Under the pieces are notes generated by a model. That model was not told where the DNA came from. It searched no databases and saw only the letters and a list, made by a program, of their open reading frames with translations. Positions 18,611-27,048 of a DNA stretch of 64,000 nt are shown piece after piece; position 1 is the stretch's first letter, and every line of letters starts with the position of its first letter. Source of the stretch: Bacillus sp. es.034 (GTDB lineage Bacteria > Bacillota > Bacilli > Bacillales > Bacillaceae_B); assembly GCF_002563655.1 (NCBI RefSeq), contig NZ_PDIY01000001.1:4208501-4272500 (forward strand), read 5' to 3'. A program made the translations under genes and the position numbers.

Positions 18611-19636
18611 TCACTTCGCCTCTTTCACAAGTTGGAACATTTCTTTTTCTTTTAGGCATGTGGTGTCAGATTCTCCAGCCAATCCCTCATCTGTTGACGA
18701 TTCCACCAGGGTTTCCACCACCTGTGTCGCCCCGATCAGCATCAGCTTTGCCGACAGGATCGTCAAGGTAAAGAAAACAACAGGGATGAAAGAAATCCAC
18801 GGGTAGGTCGTCCACAGGAATTGCCACCAGCCCCCGAGGAGACCCGACCATTCATGAGAAAGGGAAACCAGGAACGGATTATCAAAAAGGTCGACCTCAA
18901 ATGATGATCCCCCTATATAAATGTTCAAAACCCCAAGATGCGCAATCAACAGCATGATGATCATAAATTCCCTGATCGACACGAGAAGAATCTGTGGAAG
19001 AATAAAGGGACGAATATGATTCCTGATGTAATGACGCTTCGTGGCACCCAGCACTTTCGCACTATCAATAAACTCGTGACTCATGATCCGGTCATATTCA
19101 TTCGTAAATAGCAGGGTCAGACTCGGAAGGGAAATAACGATAAGGATAATCAGGTAAAAAATCGTTTTATCCGTAAAGTCATACGGGAAACCCTCAGGAT
19201 GATGCAACGGACCCTCAAGCATCATCCAATTCAATAATAAAAAGGATAATAAGGTCGGCGGAAAATAGTTTGCGGCATCCACTATGTGATCGATGATTTT
19301 CCTGAACGGTTTTAAATAAAAATGAAGCACCAACCCCATGAACACCGAAGGCACTACCCTGCATAACGTGATCGCCAGCGCTGCCCCTATGGTATATTTC
19401 GCCCCAACGATGATAAGAAGGAAGATATTCCGGTTAAAATTGTCCGTGCCAAGGGGTGGATACTCTACCGGTGAATAGGGAGGACTGAGAAGTTCCCCTT
19501 CTTCATTTTTCAAAATGTCCAGCTTCGGCACCTCATCCCCCCAGCCGACATAATAAACAAGACTTACGGCAAACATACCGAAAAGAAATATGAACCCCAC
19601 TAAAAATGACGGATTCTTCATCAGTTTTTTCAACAT
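18611..19636 (-). CDS. OppC/DppC-like ABC transporter permease (orphan pair 2)
   Basis: 341 residues, the same length as its paralogue at 4845-5870. It shares the layout: TM1, a periplasmic segment with PPYSPVEYPPLGTDNFNRNIF, more TMs, and an EAA-type loop DSAKVLGATKRHYIRNHIRPF. The start is one of two adjacent ATGs (19639 or 19636) overlapping the stop of the partner permease; 19636 gives the better SD spacing from AAGGTGG. No ATPase or binding protein is adjacent. Confidence 0.85.
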   Translation of the reverse strand: MLKKLMKNPSFLVGFIFLFGMFAVSLVYYVGWGDEVPKLDILKNEEGELLSPPYSPVEYPPLGTDNFNRNIFLLIIVGAKYTIGAALAITLCRVVPSVFMGLVLHFYLKPFRKIIDHIVDAANYFPPTLLSFLLLNWMMLEGPLHHPEGFPYDFTDKTIFYLIILIVISLPSLTLLFTNEYDRIMSHEFIDSAKVLGATKRHYIRNHIRPFILPQILLVSIREFMIIMLLIAHLGVLNIYIGGSSFEVDLFDNPFLVSLSHEWSGLLGGWWQFLWTTYPWISFIPVVFFTLTILSAKLMLIGATQVVETLVESSTDEGLAGESDTTCLKEKEMFQLVKEAK

Positions 19637-20505
19637 CATATCGCCACCTTCTGCCCGGTTTTCCAATCAACGATGGTTCTGATGAGGATAAGCAGGACAA
19701 AAACAGGCAGATAAAACATGATCAAACTGAAACAGATCACATCCATTTGAGAGAATGACAGGATGAAATGTGTGATGCCATAAATATTAAATAATCTTTC
19801 AAACACGATTAAGGAAGATAGTAAAAACAGAATGATGGATTTGGAATGATTCAATAAGCTGAAGGCGATATTCCGCAGCACATGGATGAAGAAAATCGAG
19901 TGTTTGGACATCCCCCTGCTCTTGATCAGATCGACATACGTCTTCCCGTATTCATCGCTCACCAGTAAAAAAATGATCCTGAACAACATGATCGTCGGCA
20001 AAATGGACAGAGTCACAATTGGAACGAAGTACACCTTTTCCTGGGAGCCGACGATAGGAAAGAGCAGCACCCCTGTCTCTTTCAAAATGAGGATGACGCT
20101 GTATTGAATGACAATCAAGATGAAGATATCGGGTGTGGACTCGAGAAGATTGGTCGCCCTAAGGATGAACTTTGACCAGCGGGAGGGCAGTAAATGTGTG
20201 AGGTACGCAAGGAAGATGCCCAGGAGGACGGATAAAAGAAAGGCAGATAAAAAGATTGAAACAGAATAGAAATACGGCTCCCAGAATGCCGGGAACATCG
20301 GATACGAGTTGTTCGATTCATTCGTGATGGTCATCGACCCAGAATGGACGAGGGATGTTGAAATCTCCACTATGTTGAGCATATATTGTTTCAGGCTGAG
20401 ATCTACGCCTTCATTGAACAAGCCGATGAGGCCTGTCAGAAGGACGATCCCGAAGAGAACGAAGACAAATTTCAACACCATGGAACCGATCGATTTAAGA
20501 TTCAT
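19636..20505 (-). CDS. OppB/DppB-like ABC transporter permease (orphan pair 2)
   Basis: 289 residues with about six TMs. The EAA-like loop DLIKSRGMSKHSIFFIHVLRN matches the position of YSKGFSKAYTVW in the paralogue at 3952-4848. The ATG at 20505 has GGAGGA upstream. It is first of the two-gene operon that ends at the 18524-18565 terminator. Like pair 1 it lacks the usual ATP-binding and substrate-binding partners. Confidence 0.82.
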   Translation of the reverse strand: MNLKSIGSMVLKFVFVLFGIVLLTGLIGLFNEGVDLSLKQYMLNIVEISTSLVHSGSMTITNESNNSYPMFPAFWEPYFYSVSIFLSAFLLSVLLGIFLAYLTHLLPSRWSKFILRATNLLESTPDIFILIVIQYSVILILKETGVLLFPIVGSQEKVYFVPIVTLSILPTIMLFRIIFLLVSDEYGKTYVDLIKSRGMSKHSIFFIHVLRNIAFSLLNHSKSIILFLLSSLIVFERLFNIYGITHFILSFSQMDVICFSLIMFYLPVFVLLILIRTIVDWKTGQKVAI

Positions 20506-20615
20506 AGATTGATCCTCCGAATTTATTGGATAAAGTTACCTTCAGATTACCATAATAAGTCAAAAAATCCCATAGAAAAAGGTGAAACCCTTCTGGATTC
20601 CACCTTTCTTTTTCC

Positions 20616-21902
20616 CTATCGATCTTTCCTTACAAGATCCGCATACGTCTCCCGCTCGATCACAACACGGGATTCCCCGTTATTCACAAACACAACAGCC
20701 GGTCTCGGTATCCGGTTATAGTTACTCGCCATGGAATACCCGTATGCCCCCGTACTGAACACTGCCAGGATGTCACCGTAATTCGTCGGCGGCAGCATCA
20801 GGTCCCAGATGAGCATGTCACCTGACTCGCAGCATTTCCCTGCAATGCTCACAAGCTCCGTGCATTCCTCGTTAGGACGGTTGGCCAGTACCGCATCATA
20901 TTTTGCCTGATACAGAGCCGGACGGATATTATCCGTCATCCCGCCGTCGATCGCCACATACGTGCGCACATCCGGGATGATCTTCTTCGAGCCCACTTTG
21001 TATAACGTTGTGCCCGCTTCCGCCACCATGCTTCGACCCGGCTCCACCCAAACTTCCGGGAGTGGGTATTCATTTTTAGCAAAATAGGTTTTTACACTAT
21101 CCGTTATCCCTTTGACATAGGTCGGAATCGGCAGAGGCTGGTCTTCTTCCGTGTACCGGACACCAAATCCGCCACCGATATTCAGCACCGGCATTGTGAC
21201 GTCCAAGTCCATCCGGATCTGCTGCAAGAAATCAGACAGAACCCGGATCGCCTGATCAAAGCCTTCCTGTTCAAAGATCTGGGATCCGATATGGGAGTGA
21301 AGGCCGAGCAATGAGAAGTATGGCTTTCTGATCGCAAGCCCGATCGCCGTTGCCGCCTGACCGTTCGAAATGCTGAATCCGAATTTCGAATCCTCCTGGC
21401 CCGTCGTGATGTATTCATGGGTATGGGCTTCTACGCCTGGTGTGACCCTGATGAGGATCTGCACCTCCTGCTCCCGCTCTTTTGCCAGGTCATGCAGCAG
21501 TTCAAGTTCAAGGAAACTGTCGACGACAAAGCAGCCGATTTCAGCTTCAAGCGCCATTAGAAGCTCCTCTTCGGATTTATTATTGCCGTGAAAATGTATC
21601 CGAGCAGCCGGGAAACCAGCTTCAAGTGCCGTATATAATTCCCCGCCAGAGACGACATCCAGGGAGAGGTTTTCCTGTTCCGCCAGGCGCACCATTTCTT
21701 TACAAAGAAATGCCTTACTCGCATACGCCACCTGATACTTGAGACCACTTTCATGGAATGCATCCCGGAACAATCTGGCGTTCCCGCGGATCATCCCTTC
21801 ATCATAAACCATCATCGGTGTGCCGTATCTTTCCACCAGCTCACCTGTACCCATCCCACCGATCGTTAAATCTCCTTGAACATTCACATCTACTGTACTC
21901 AT
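20616..21902 (-). CDS. lysA: Diaminopimelate decarboxylase
   Basis: 428 residues, alanine-racemase fold. The PLP-binding Lys lies in YASKAF (about residue 63), HSHIGSQI and GGGFGVRY form phosphate-binding loops, and CCESGDM supplies the active-site Cys from the second subunit. It makes L-lysine from meso-diaminopimelate, the last step of lysine synthesis, in the cytosol. AAAGGAG precedes the ATG. A lysine riboswitch with terminator lies in the 5' leader, so expression should fall when lysine is plentiful. Monocistronic here. Confidence 0.96.
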   Translation of the reverse strand: MSTVDVNVQGDLTIGGMGTGELVERYGTPMMVYDEGMIRGNARLFRDAFHESGLKYQVAYASKAFLCKEMVRLAEQENLSLDVVSGGELYTALEAGFPAARIHFHGNNKSEEELLMALEAEIGCFVVDSFLELELLHDLAKEREQEVQILIRVTPGVEAHTHEYITTGQEDSKFGFSISNGQAATAIGLAIRKPYFSLLGLHSHIGSQIFEQEGFDQAIRVLSDFLQQIRMDLDVTMPVLNIGGGFGVRYTEEDQPLPIPTYVKGITDSVKTYFAKNEYPLPEVWVEPGRSMVAEAGTTLYKVGSKKIIPDVRTYVAIDGGMTDNIRPALYQAKYDAVLANRPNEECTELVSIAGKCCESGDMLIWDLMLPPTNYGDILAVFSTGAYGYSMASNYNRIPRPAVVFVNNGESRVVIERETYADLVRKDR

Positions 21903-21935
21903 ATCCTAAACTCCTTTAGACTCTCTAAAAAAACA

Positions 21936-21967
21936 CAAAAAAAACGTATGAAGCAGATGCTCATACG
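21936..21967 (-). terminator. Expression-platform terminator of the lysine riboswitch
   Basis: A 7-bp stem CGTATGA/TCATACG (21945-21951 with 21961-21967), extended by flanking A/T pairs, with a run of eight Ts on the minus strand directly downstream. It lies between riboswitch and lysA. Confidence 0.85.
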
Positions 21968-22017
21968 GTTTTTCATCAAAGTTTACGGAAACAAGATGAA
22001 GACTATGTATTAACATC

Positions 22018-22192
22018 TCTTCAATAGTGCTCCACAACTTTTGCATTGTGACAGTCCAGCATTTCTTCAATGCTGGCCCAACAAAAAATAGAATTGGCTA
22101 TTTTCTGCTTCGGCGATCTGCCTTTCCCAACTTATCCCGGAATCCATTATTCTCAAAGAAGGTACTCATCATTCTCGCGCCTCTATTATCAG
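22018..22192 (-). ncRNA. Lysine riboswitch (L box) of lysA
   Basis: Read on the minus strand, the leader starts AATAGAGGCGCGAGAATGA, then AGTA, GGGAAAGG, CGCCGAAGC, and GCTGG with CTGTCAC. These are the conserved blocks of the L box five-helix core. P1 is closed by AATAG (22183-22187) and CTATT (22023-22027). A terminator hairpin follows at 21936-21967, giving a lysine-dependent transcriptional OFF switch. Confidence 0.9.
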
Positions 22193-22219
22193 AGAGTGAC
22201 TGATTATTTTATTGGCATA

Positions 22220-22249
22220 ACTATATCATTCTCTTGAAAAGGTTGTCAA
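22220..22249 (-). promoter_or_regulatory. Sigma-A promoter of lysA
   Basis: TTGACA (22244-22249), an 18-bp spacer and TATAGT (22220-22225), about 30 bp upstream of riboswitch P1. Confidence 0.8.
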
Positions 22250-22342
22250 TGCTTTTTGTTCCCTTGTAAGGACGAGCAGTCGGACATTTTTTCGTGATTT
22301 CTTTAATACATATACAAGGAAACTACTCTAGGGGGATACTAA

Positions 22343-23131
22343 ATGGCAAGTTATCAAGAAACAGCCCGATTTGAACATGGTTTTTGGTTGCAGGTACTTG
22401 GAGATCATGCACGGTTTATCCATGACTCTCTTGCTCCAAAAGAAAAAGATCTTATCAATTCTGCCAATACATTTAAAAATGAGTGGGATCAACTGTTGGA
22501 ACGCTCGAAACAGAATCCTGATATTGCATTAAGCAGACAGGCAGAAAAGGTCAGCCTCCGTTTTAGGAAATTCAAACTTGAACTGATTAAACGTCATTTA
22601 ATAGGGGATATCAGCATAGGTCTTGGACCCACATTTCTAAATCATATGGTGAATGAGCTAGAAGAATACCTCCGCGTTTTAAAATACTTGACCAAAGGCG
22701 AAAAGCCTCCCATCTTCCACGAACTCCACCATCATCTCTTGTGGCTGTTAGATGCGGCGGGACATGCCGGAGCCATCTCCGACAATATGGACCGGATAGA
22801 AAAACAAATCAAGAAGCAAAGTGATGAATTCACAACGGATTTTGAAGCCTTTTACTTAAAGGCCGTTGAAATGGCAGGGTTCCTGCGGACAGAAGTGAAC
22901 CACTTCCCTGCACTCGAACGATTCAATGATGATGTCAAACTTGAGATGAAACTGTTTATGGGCTTTTTAGATGAGATTGAGGAAATGGAATTAAGCAAGA
23001 CAGCACTCGGAACCTTCGCCGCTTTAATGGCCGATCATATGCTGAGGGAAGAATGCTATTACTTAACGAAACTCGCAGAAGCAACCAGCCAGCAAGGCCC
23101 GGACTGCGACCCTACAAAGCCCCGTATTTAA
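22343..23131 (+). CDS. DUF2935 domain protein
   Basis: 262 residues, all-helical, with two similar halves: FEHGFWLQVLGDHARFIHDSL near the N-terminus and FYLKAVEMAGFLRTEVNHFP in the middle. Recurrent Glu/His residues on helices (FEHGF, GDHARF, LHHHLL, MADHMLREECYY) suggest a ferritin-like metal-binding bundle; that is inference. There is no signal peptide. GGGGGA precedes the ATG. It diverges from lysA. The biochemical function is unknown; the domain is common in Bacillaceae. Confidence 0.8.
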   Translation: MASYQETARFEHGFWLQVLGDHARFIHDSLAPKEKDLINSANTFKNEWDQLLERSKQNPDIALSRQAEKVSLRFRKFKLELIKRHLIGDISIGLGPTFLNHMVNELEEYLRVLKYLTKGEKPPIFHELHHHLLWLLDAAGHAGAISDNMDRIEKQIKKQSDEFTTDFEAFYLKAVEMAGFLRTEVNHFPALERFNDDVKLEMKLFMGFLDEIEEMELSKTALGTFAALMADHMLREECYYLTKLAEATSQQGPDCDPTKPRI

Positions 23132-23148
23132 CTTTGACACCTATCATT

Positions 23149-23188
23149 AAAAGATCCCCAGAGTTGATTAAATTCCGGGGGTTTTCTT
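23149..23188 (+). terminator. Probable terminator of the DUF2935 gene
   Basis: An imperfect stem AAGATCCCC/CGGGGGTTTT with T run, shortly after the stop. Weaker than the others in this window. Confidence 0.5.
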
Positions 23189-23226
23189 AATTCAGTTTTA
23201 TTTTACAATACCATACACAGAATCAT

Positions 23227-23817
23227 TCAATCTGCCCGTCCAGTATAGATCATCACAAAATGGAGGACCGCCTCGGTTGATTCCATATTTATATAACTGT
23301 GTTCTTTGTCCGCATGGAACTTGATCGAATCATACTGAGAGAGCTCAAATACCTCACCTTCCACTTTCACCTGTACCTTTCCTTCCATGACCGTCACAAA
23401 TTCAGTCACGCCGGGCTGATGGGCATCGGCACAGTATTCGCTGTTTGGTTTCAGGAAGGCACGATGGGTTTCCAGTGATCCGTATCCTGAAGAAATGAAC
23501 ATCGGTTCAAGGGTCAGGGACTCATTGGCACTGATCACTTTGCTGCCTTCATTTTTCCTGGAAATCTGGACTTCCTGCTTTTCTACGAGGAGGGCTGATA
23601 TTGGAATCGAAAGCCCATTCGCGATTTTCCAGATGATGGTCAAAGATGGATTTGCCTCCCCTCTCTCGATCTTTCCTAAGGTCAATGAACTGACACTGGT
23701 CTTATCCGCGAGTTCCTGGAGGTTGAGTCCCCGCTCATTTCGTATGTTTCTCAATGTATTTCCGACGTGCCGGGCGAGCTTTTCCGGGTCCTGCCATGTC
23801 AAACCGTCATTTTTCAT
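23227..23817 (-). CDS. XRE-family HTH regulator with cupin domain
   Basis: 196 residues. The helix-turn-helix at about 15-70 (NLQELADKTSVSSLTLGKIE) is followed by a small C-terminal cupin (about 105-190; YCADAHQPGVTEFVTVMEGK, then DKEHSYINM). Such proteins regulate a neighbouring transporter or catabolic gene in response to a small ligand. ATG 23817 follows AGAGGTAG; an upstream in-frame ATG at 23841 has none. The divergent exporter gene is the likely target. Confidence 0.9.
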   Translation of the reverse strand: MKNDGLTWQDPEKLARHVGNTLRNIRNERGLNLQELADKTSVSSLTLGKIERGEANPSLTIIWKIANGLSIPISALLVEKQEVQISRKNEGSKVISANESLTLEPMFISSGYGSLETHRAFLKPNSEYCADAHQPGVTEFVTVMEGKVQVKVEGEVFELSQYDSIKFHADKEHSYINMESTEAVLHFVMIYTGRAD

Positions 23818-23885
23818 CTTTCTACCTCTTTCTATATGCAACGTTTTGAAGTATATTATAATATATATAAAATAAACTATAGTAT

Positions 23886-24869
23886 ATGTATCAGGAAGGA
23901 GTGTTTCCCATCAAAGAACTGACTCTTGGTATCATTTCATCCATGTTCTTTGCCGTCACCTTCATCCTGAACCGGTCCATGGAACTGGCCGGTGGAAGCT
24001 GGATGTGGAGTTCATCCCTGCGGTTTTTGTTCATGCTTCCTTTCCTATTCCTTATTGTAGGTTTACGGAAGAATATAAATCAAGTGTGGATCGAAATGAG
24101 AAAGAAGCCATACGAGTGGCTGACATGGAGCTTTGTCGGGTTTGTCCTCTTTTATGGTCCTTTGACGTATGCAGCAGCATATGGACCTGGCTGGCTTGTT
24201 GCGGGCACGTGGCAATTCACGATTGTGGCAGGGATCCTGCTCGCTCCCTTTTTTTTCACTTCAGGACCTGTAAGACGGAGGCACACCATTCAAAAAAGGG
24301 CTCTCGCCATTTCCTCGATCATTTTAATCGGGGTGCTGTTCATCCAACAGGAAAATGCCAGTGGGCTGCCTCTTTCACAAGTGATCACAGGGGTCTTACC
24401 GGTGATCATCGCAGCGTTCGCTTACCCCCTTGGGAACCGTAAAATGATGGAGGTATGCGGGGGAAAGCTGGATACGTTCCAACGGGTACTCGGAATGACG
24501 ATCGCAACTACTCCCTTCTGGCTGATTCTCGGAAGCTTTGCGTTTTTCAAAGCGGGCGTCCCCTCCACGGGTCAAGTGACACAATCCTTTATCGTAGCCG
24601 TTTGCTCAGGTGTGATTGCGACTTCCCTCTTTTTCCTTGCAACGAACATGGCAAGGCATCACCCAGGTAAGCTTGCGGCAGTGGAAGCGACCCAGTCGAC
24701 ACAGATCCTGTTCGTCATCATGGGAGAAGCGGCCATCCTTTCCGTTCCCCTTCCGTCAGGTTTCGCCCTGATCGGCATCTTCCTGATCATCGCCGGTATG
24801 ATCATTCACACCGTGAACGTAAAAAAAATGAATGCCCGATTGGTGAAAACGGTGAAATCCGCAAGCTAA
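23886..24869 (+). CDS. Multidrug-resistance efflux transporter family protein (EmrE/EamA-like)
   Basis: Up to 327 residues with about ten TM segments in two EamA-type halves (FILNRSMELAGGSWMWS early; MARHHPGKLAAVEATQS in the second half). These are drug/metabolite exporters of the plasma membrane. The only ATG (23886) has no SD. A strong AAGGAG (23896-23901) lies inside the frame, 8 nt before ATC 23910, which would begin (M)KELTLGIISS as expected for the family; see findings. It diverges from the XRE-cupin gene, its likely regulator. Confidence 0.85.
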   Translation: MYQEGVFPIKELTLGIISSMFFAVTFILNRSMELAGGSWMWSSSLRFLFMLPFLFLIVGLRKNINQVWIEMRKKPYEWLTWSFVGFVLFYGPLTYAAAYGPGWLVAGTWQFTIVAGILLAPFFFTSGPVRRRHTIQKRALAISSIILIGVLFIQQENASGLPLSQVITGVLPVIIAAFAYPLGNRKMMEVCGGKLDTFQRVLGMTIATTPFWLILGSFAFFKAGVPSTGQVTQSFIVAVCSGVIATSLFFLATNMARHHPGKLAAVEATQSTQILFVIMGEAAILSVPLPSGFALIGIFLIIAGMIIHTVNVKKMNARLVKTVKSAS

Positions 24870-24870
24870 A

Positions 24871-24906
24871 AAGGAGGAGCACCCCACTCTTGGGATACTC
24901 CTCCTT
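24871..24906. terminator. Bidirectional terminator between exporter and oxygenase genes
   Basis: A 9-bp stem AAGGAGGAG/CTCCTCCTT, with CCCA/TGGG further in, between convergent genes. Confidence 0.8.
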
Positions 24907-24910
24907 TCCA

Positions 24911-25564
24911 TTACTTAAATACTTGCCTTCTCATCCACTGGGTCGCAGCCCATTTATCCCCGATGACAACCGGTGCCCCACCATGGAGCGTCAGGTCGTT
25001 CAACTCTTGATTATCATAAAAATATTCGAAGTAAACCGCCATTCCCTTTTGAGGAGAAACAGAGAGATTCAGCTTCGGGAAGTAGGTTTCCCCGCCTTCC
25101 TCTACGTCGTTCAAATACATGACGAGGGTACTGATCCTTGGATTCTTCACCGGCCTTGACGATGCCGAGAAGAAATCGAAATGAGCCTTGTATTCCTGTC
25201 CCGGTTTGTAGTTCAGGATTTGAAGACCCTCCCCGTGTTCGACAGGTATATTCATAATTTGAGAGACTCGCTTTTCAACTCTTGTCACGACGTCATGACT
25301 TTCTTCTAAAAAAACAGAACTGCTCGTTCTCAGTCCATCGACTGTCCGGGTATTTCCGATTTTTGAGCGCTCGACCCGGTCTTTTGACAATTGGATGAGT
25401 TCATCACATTCTTCATGACTCAGCACATTGCCAAGCACGACGATCAGAGGCTCCTCCATTTTCACGATGATCTGGATATCCCGGTCTTCCGTCTTGATCT
25501 TATTCCCCGTGTGGTGGAAAATCGTTTGTTCCTTTACAGCTATTTCAGTCGTATTCATTGCCAA
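24911..25564 (-). CDS. 2-oxoglutarate/Fe(II)-dependent oxygenase, prolyl 4-hydroxylase-like
   Basis: 217 residues. The iron-binding HxD is in KAHFDFF and the distal His in LTLHGGAPVVIGDKWA, which also carries the Lys that binds 2-oxoglutarate. STLVMYLNDVEEGGETYFP is the typical P4Hc core. It should hydroxylate a protein or small-molecule substrate in the cytosol; no signal peptide is seen. The start is TTG 25564 (AAGAGGT upstream) or ATG 25558. Single gene. Confidence 0.9.
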   Translation of the reverse strand: MAMNTTEIAVKEQTIFHHTGNKIKTEDRDIQIIVKMEEPLIVVLGNVLSHEECDELIQLSKDRVERSKIGNTRTVDGLRTSSSVFLEESHDVVTRVEKRVSQIMNIPVEHGEGLQILNYKPGQEYKAHFDFFSASSRPVKNPRISTLVMYLNDVEEGGETYFPKLNLSVSPQKGMAVYFEYFYDNQELNDLTLHGGAPVVIGDKWAATQWMRRQVFK

Positions 25565-25871
25565 CTTTCATCAACCTCTTATCGTATTTTTAACATTCTG
25601 AATTCTCACATTGGTGGAAGCATTCTTTGAATCTTCCAGACTGGGAAAACGATAGCAACTTTAGGCATAACTGTATATTTTATTCGGTTGTTTCCTCCTG
25701 CATGTCAAAATATGAGTGTGTATTTTTATATATTTTACACCCGGGATGAGGGGAATTCTATCTTTATTTTTTCTTTTTCCAATGAAAAATAATATAGTTG
25801 ATTCGGGTATAGTATTGGCGTGGGTTCAGCGGTGTCACAGAAAGGACACGTAGTCAAAATGCGAAAAAAAA
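25565..25871. other. A/T-rich intergenic stretch without recognisable gene
   Basis: About 300 bp upstream of the oxygenase gene and downstream of mtlD. It contains no supported ORF or clear structure before the mtlD terminator. Confidence 0.5.
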
Positions 25872-25896
25872 GACTGCCGGATCCCATCCGACAGTC
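25864..25896 (-). terminator. Intrinsic terminator of the mannitol operon
   Basis: An 11-bp stem with one mismatch (25872-25882 with 25886-25896), followed on the minus strand by eight Ts, just past the mtlD stop. Confidence 0.85.
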
Positions 25897-25903
25897 CATC
25901 CAT

Positions 25904-27046
25904 TTATTTCTTCAAAGCTTCATACTGAACCATTACTTCCTTCACGATTTCACTATCCGCATCCAGTCCACTCACTTTTTTCAAAACATGTGCAGGGCCG
26001 TGCTCGTTGATCATGCCCTGGATTTCCATGGCCTGTTCGTCTTCAGGATTGTCAAACAGTAGCGCTGCTGCAATCGCTTTGGCGAGATACGAATAAGACA
26101 GTCCTGCTTTTTGAGCTTCCGTGGTCGGGCGGATCAAACGGTCATCGGGACCAAGCTTACGGATCGGTGCACGTCCCACACGGGTGACATCATCATTCAG
26201 GTAGGCATTTTTAAAGCGTTCGATGTTTTTTTCAATATAAGTCAAATGTTCGTTTTCATCGAGACCATATTGCTTCACAAGGTAGGCACCTGTTTCTTTC
26301 AACGTCTCCTTCACTTGTGCAGCGATTTCGTCATCGGCTAATGTCTGATCAATGGTCGATTTTCCTTGCAGATATCCAAGGTAAGCAATGACCGCATGTC
26401 CCGTGTTCACTGTGAACAGCTTCCGCTCGATGAATGGTGCAAGATCTTCAACAATCGTCATTCCTTCAACAGGCGGGATTTCTTCCGTCGTTTCAACCAC
26501 CCACTCGTAGTATGGCTCAACGAGGACGTCCAGTGAACCTTGATCCTGCATCGGTACAATGCGGTCCACCGCTGAATTGAAGAAGTAGACTTTGCCTTCA
26601 AGCTTTGAAGCCGTTTCTTCATCAAGATTTTCCAAGATATGCTTTTTCAAAATGTCCGTTGCACCGATCTGATTTTCACACGCAATCACGTATAACGGTT
26701 CATCTGAAGAGGCCACTCGCTTAGTGATCCCTTTAGCGATCAGGGGTGCGATCCGTGGCAGGATATTCGGTCCGATTGCCGTTGTCAGGTAGGTAGACGA
26801 GACGATCGTATCGATCACTTCCCCTTCCTGATGAAGGTTGTTCAGGCCCGACACATTCCCGATCGTTTCAGTTTCCATCGTTTCAGTGGCAAGCTTCACC
26901 TCATAGCGTCCTTCTTCATTCAGTTTATTGATCACTTGTTCCGCAATATCCACAAAGGTCACGTGGTAACCTGATTGGGAAAACAATGCTCCGATAAACC
27001 CTCTGCCTATGTTTCCTGCTCCAAAATGTACGGCTTGTTTCAACAT
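25904..27046 (-). CDS. mtlD: Mannitol-1-phosphate 5-dehydrogenase
   Basis: About 380 residues, full length. The N-terminal NAD-binding AVHFGAGNIGRGFIG is diagnostic. It oxidises mannitol 1-phosphate to fructose 6-phosphate with NAD+ in the cytosol. Three ATGs in a row (27052, 27049, 27046) overlap the mtlR stop; AAAGGA ends directly before the first, so the third has the best spacing. Last gene of mtlA-mtlR-mtlD, with a terminator behind it. Confidence 0.95.
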   Translation of the reverse strand: MLKQAVHFGAGNIGRGFIGALFSQSGYHVTFVDIAEQVINKLNEEGRYEVKLATETMETETIGNVSGLNNLHQEGEVIDTIVSSTYLTTAIGPNILPRIAPLIAKGITKRVASSDEPLYVIACENQIGATDILKKHILENLDEETASKLEGKVYFFNSAVDRIVPMQDQGSLDVLVEPYYEWVVETTEEIPPVEGMTIVEDLAPFIERKLFTVNTGHAVIAYLGYLQGKSTIDQTLADDEIAAQVKETLKETGAYLVKQYGLDENEHLTYIEKNIERFKNAYLNDDVTRVGRAPIRKLGPDDRLIRPTTEAQKAGLSYSYLAKAIAAALLFDNPEDEQAMEIQGMINEHGPAHVLKKVSGLDADSEIVKEVMVQYEALKK

Positions 27047-27048
27047 CA

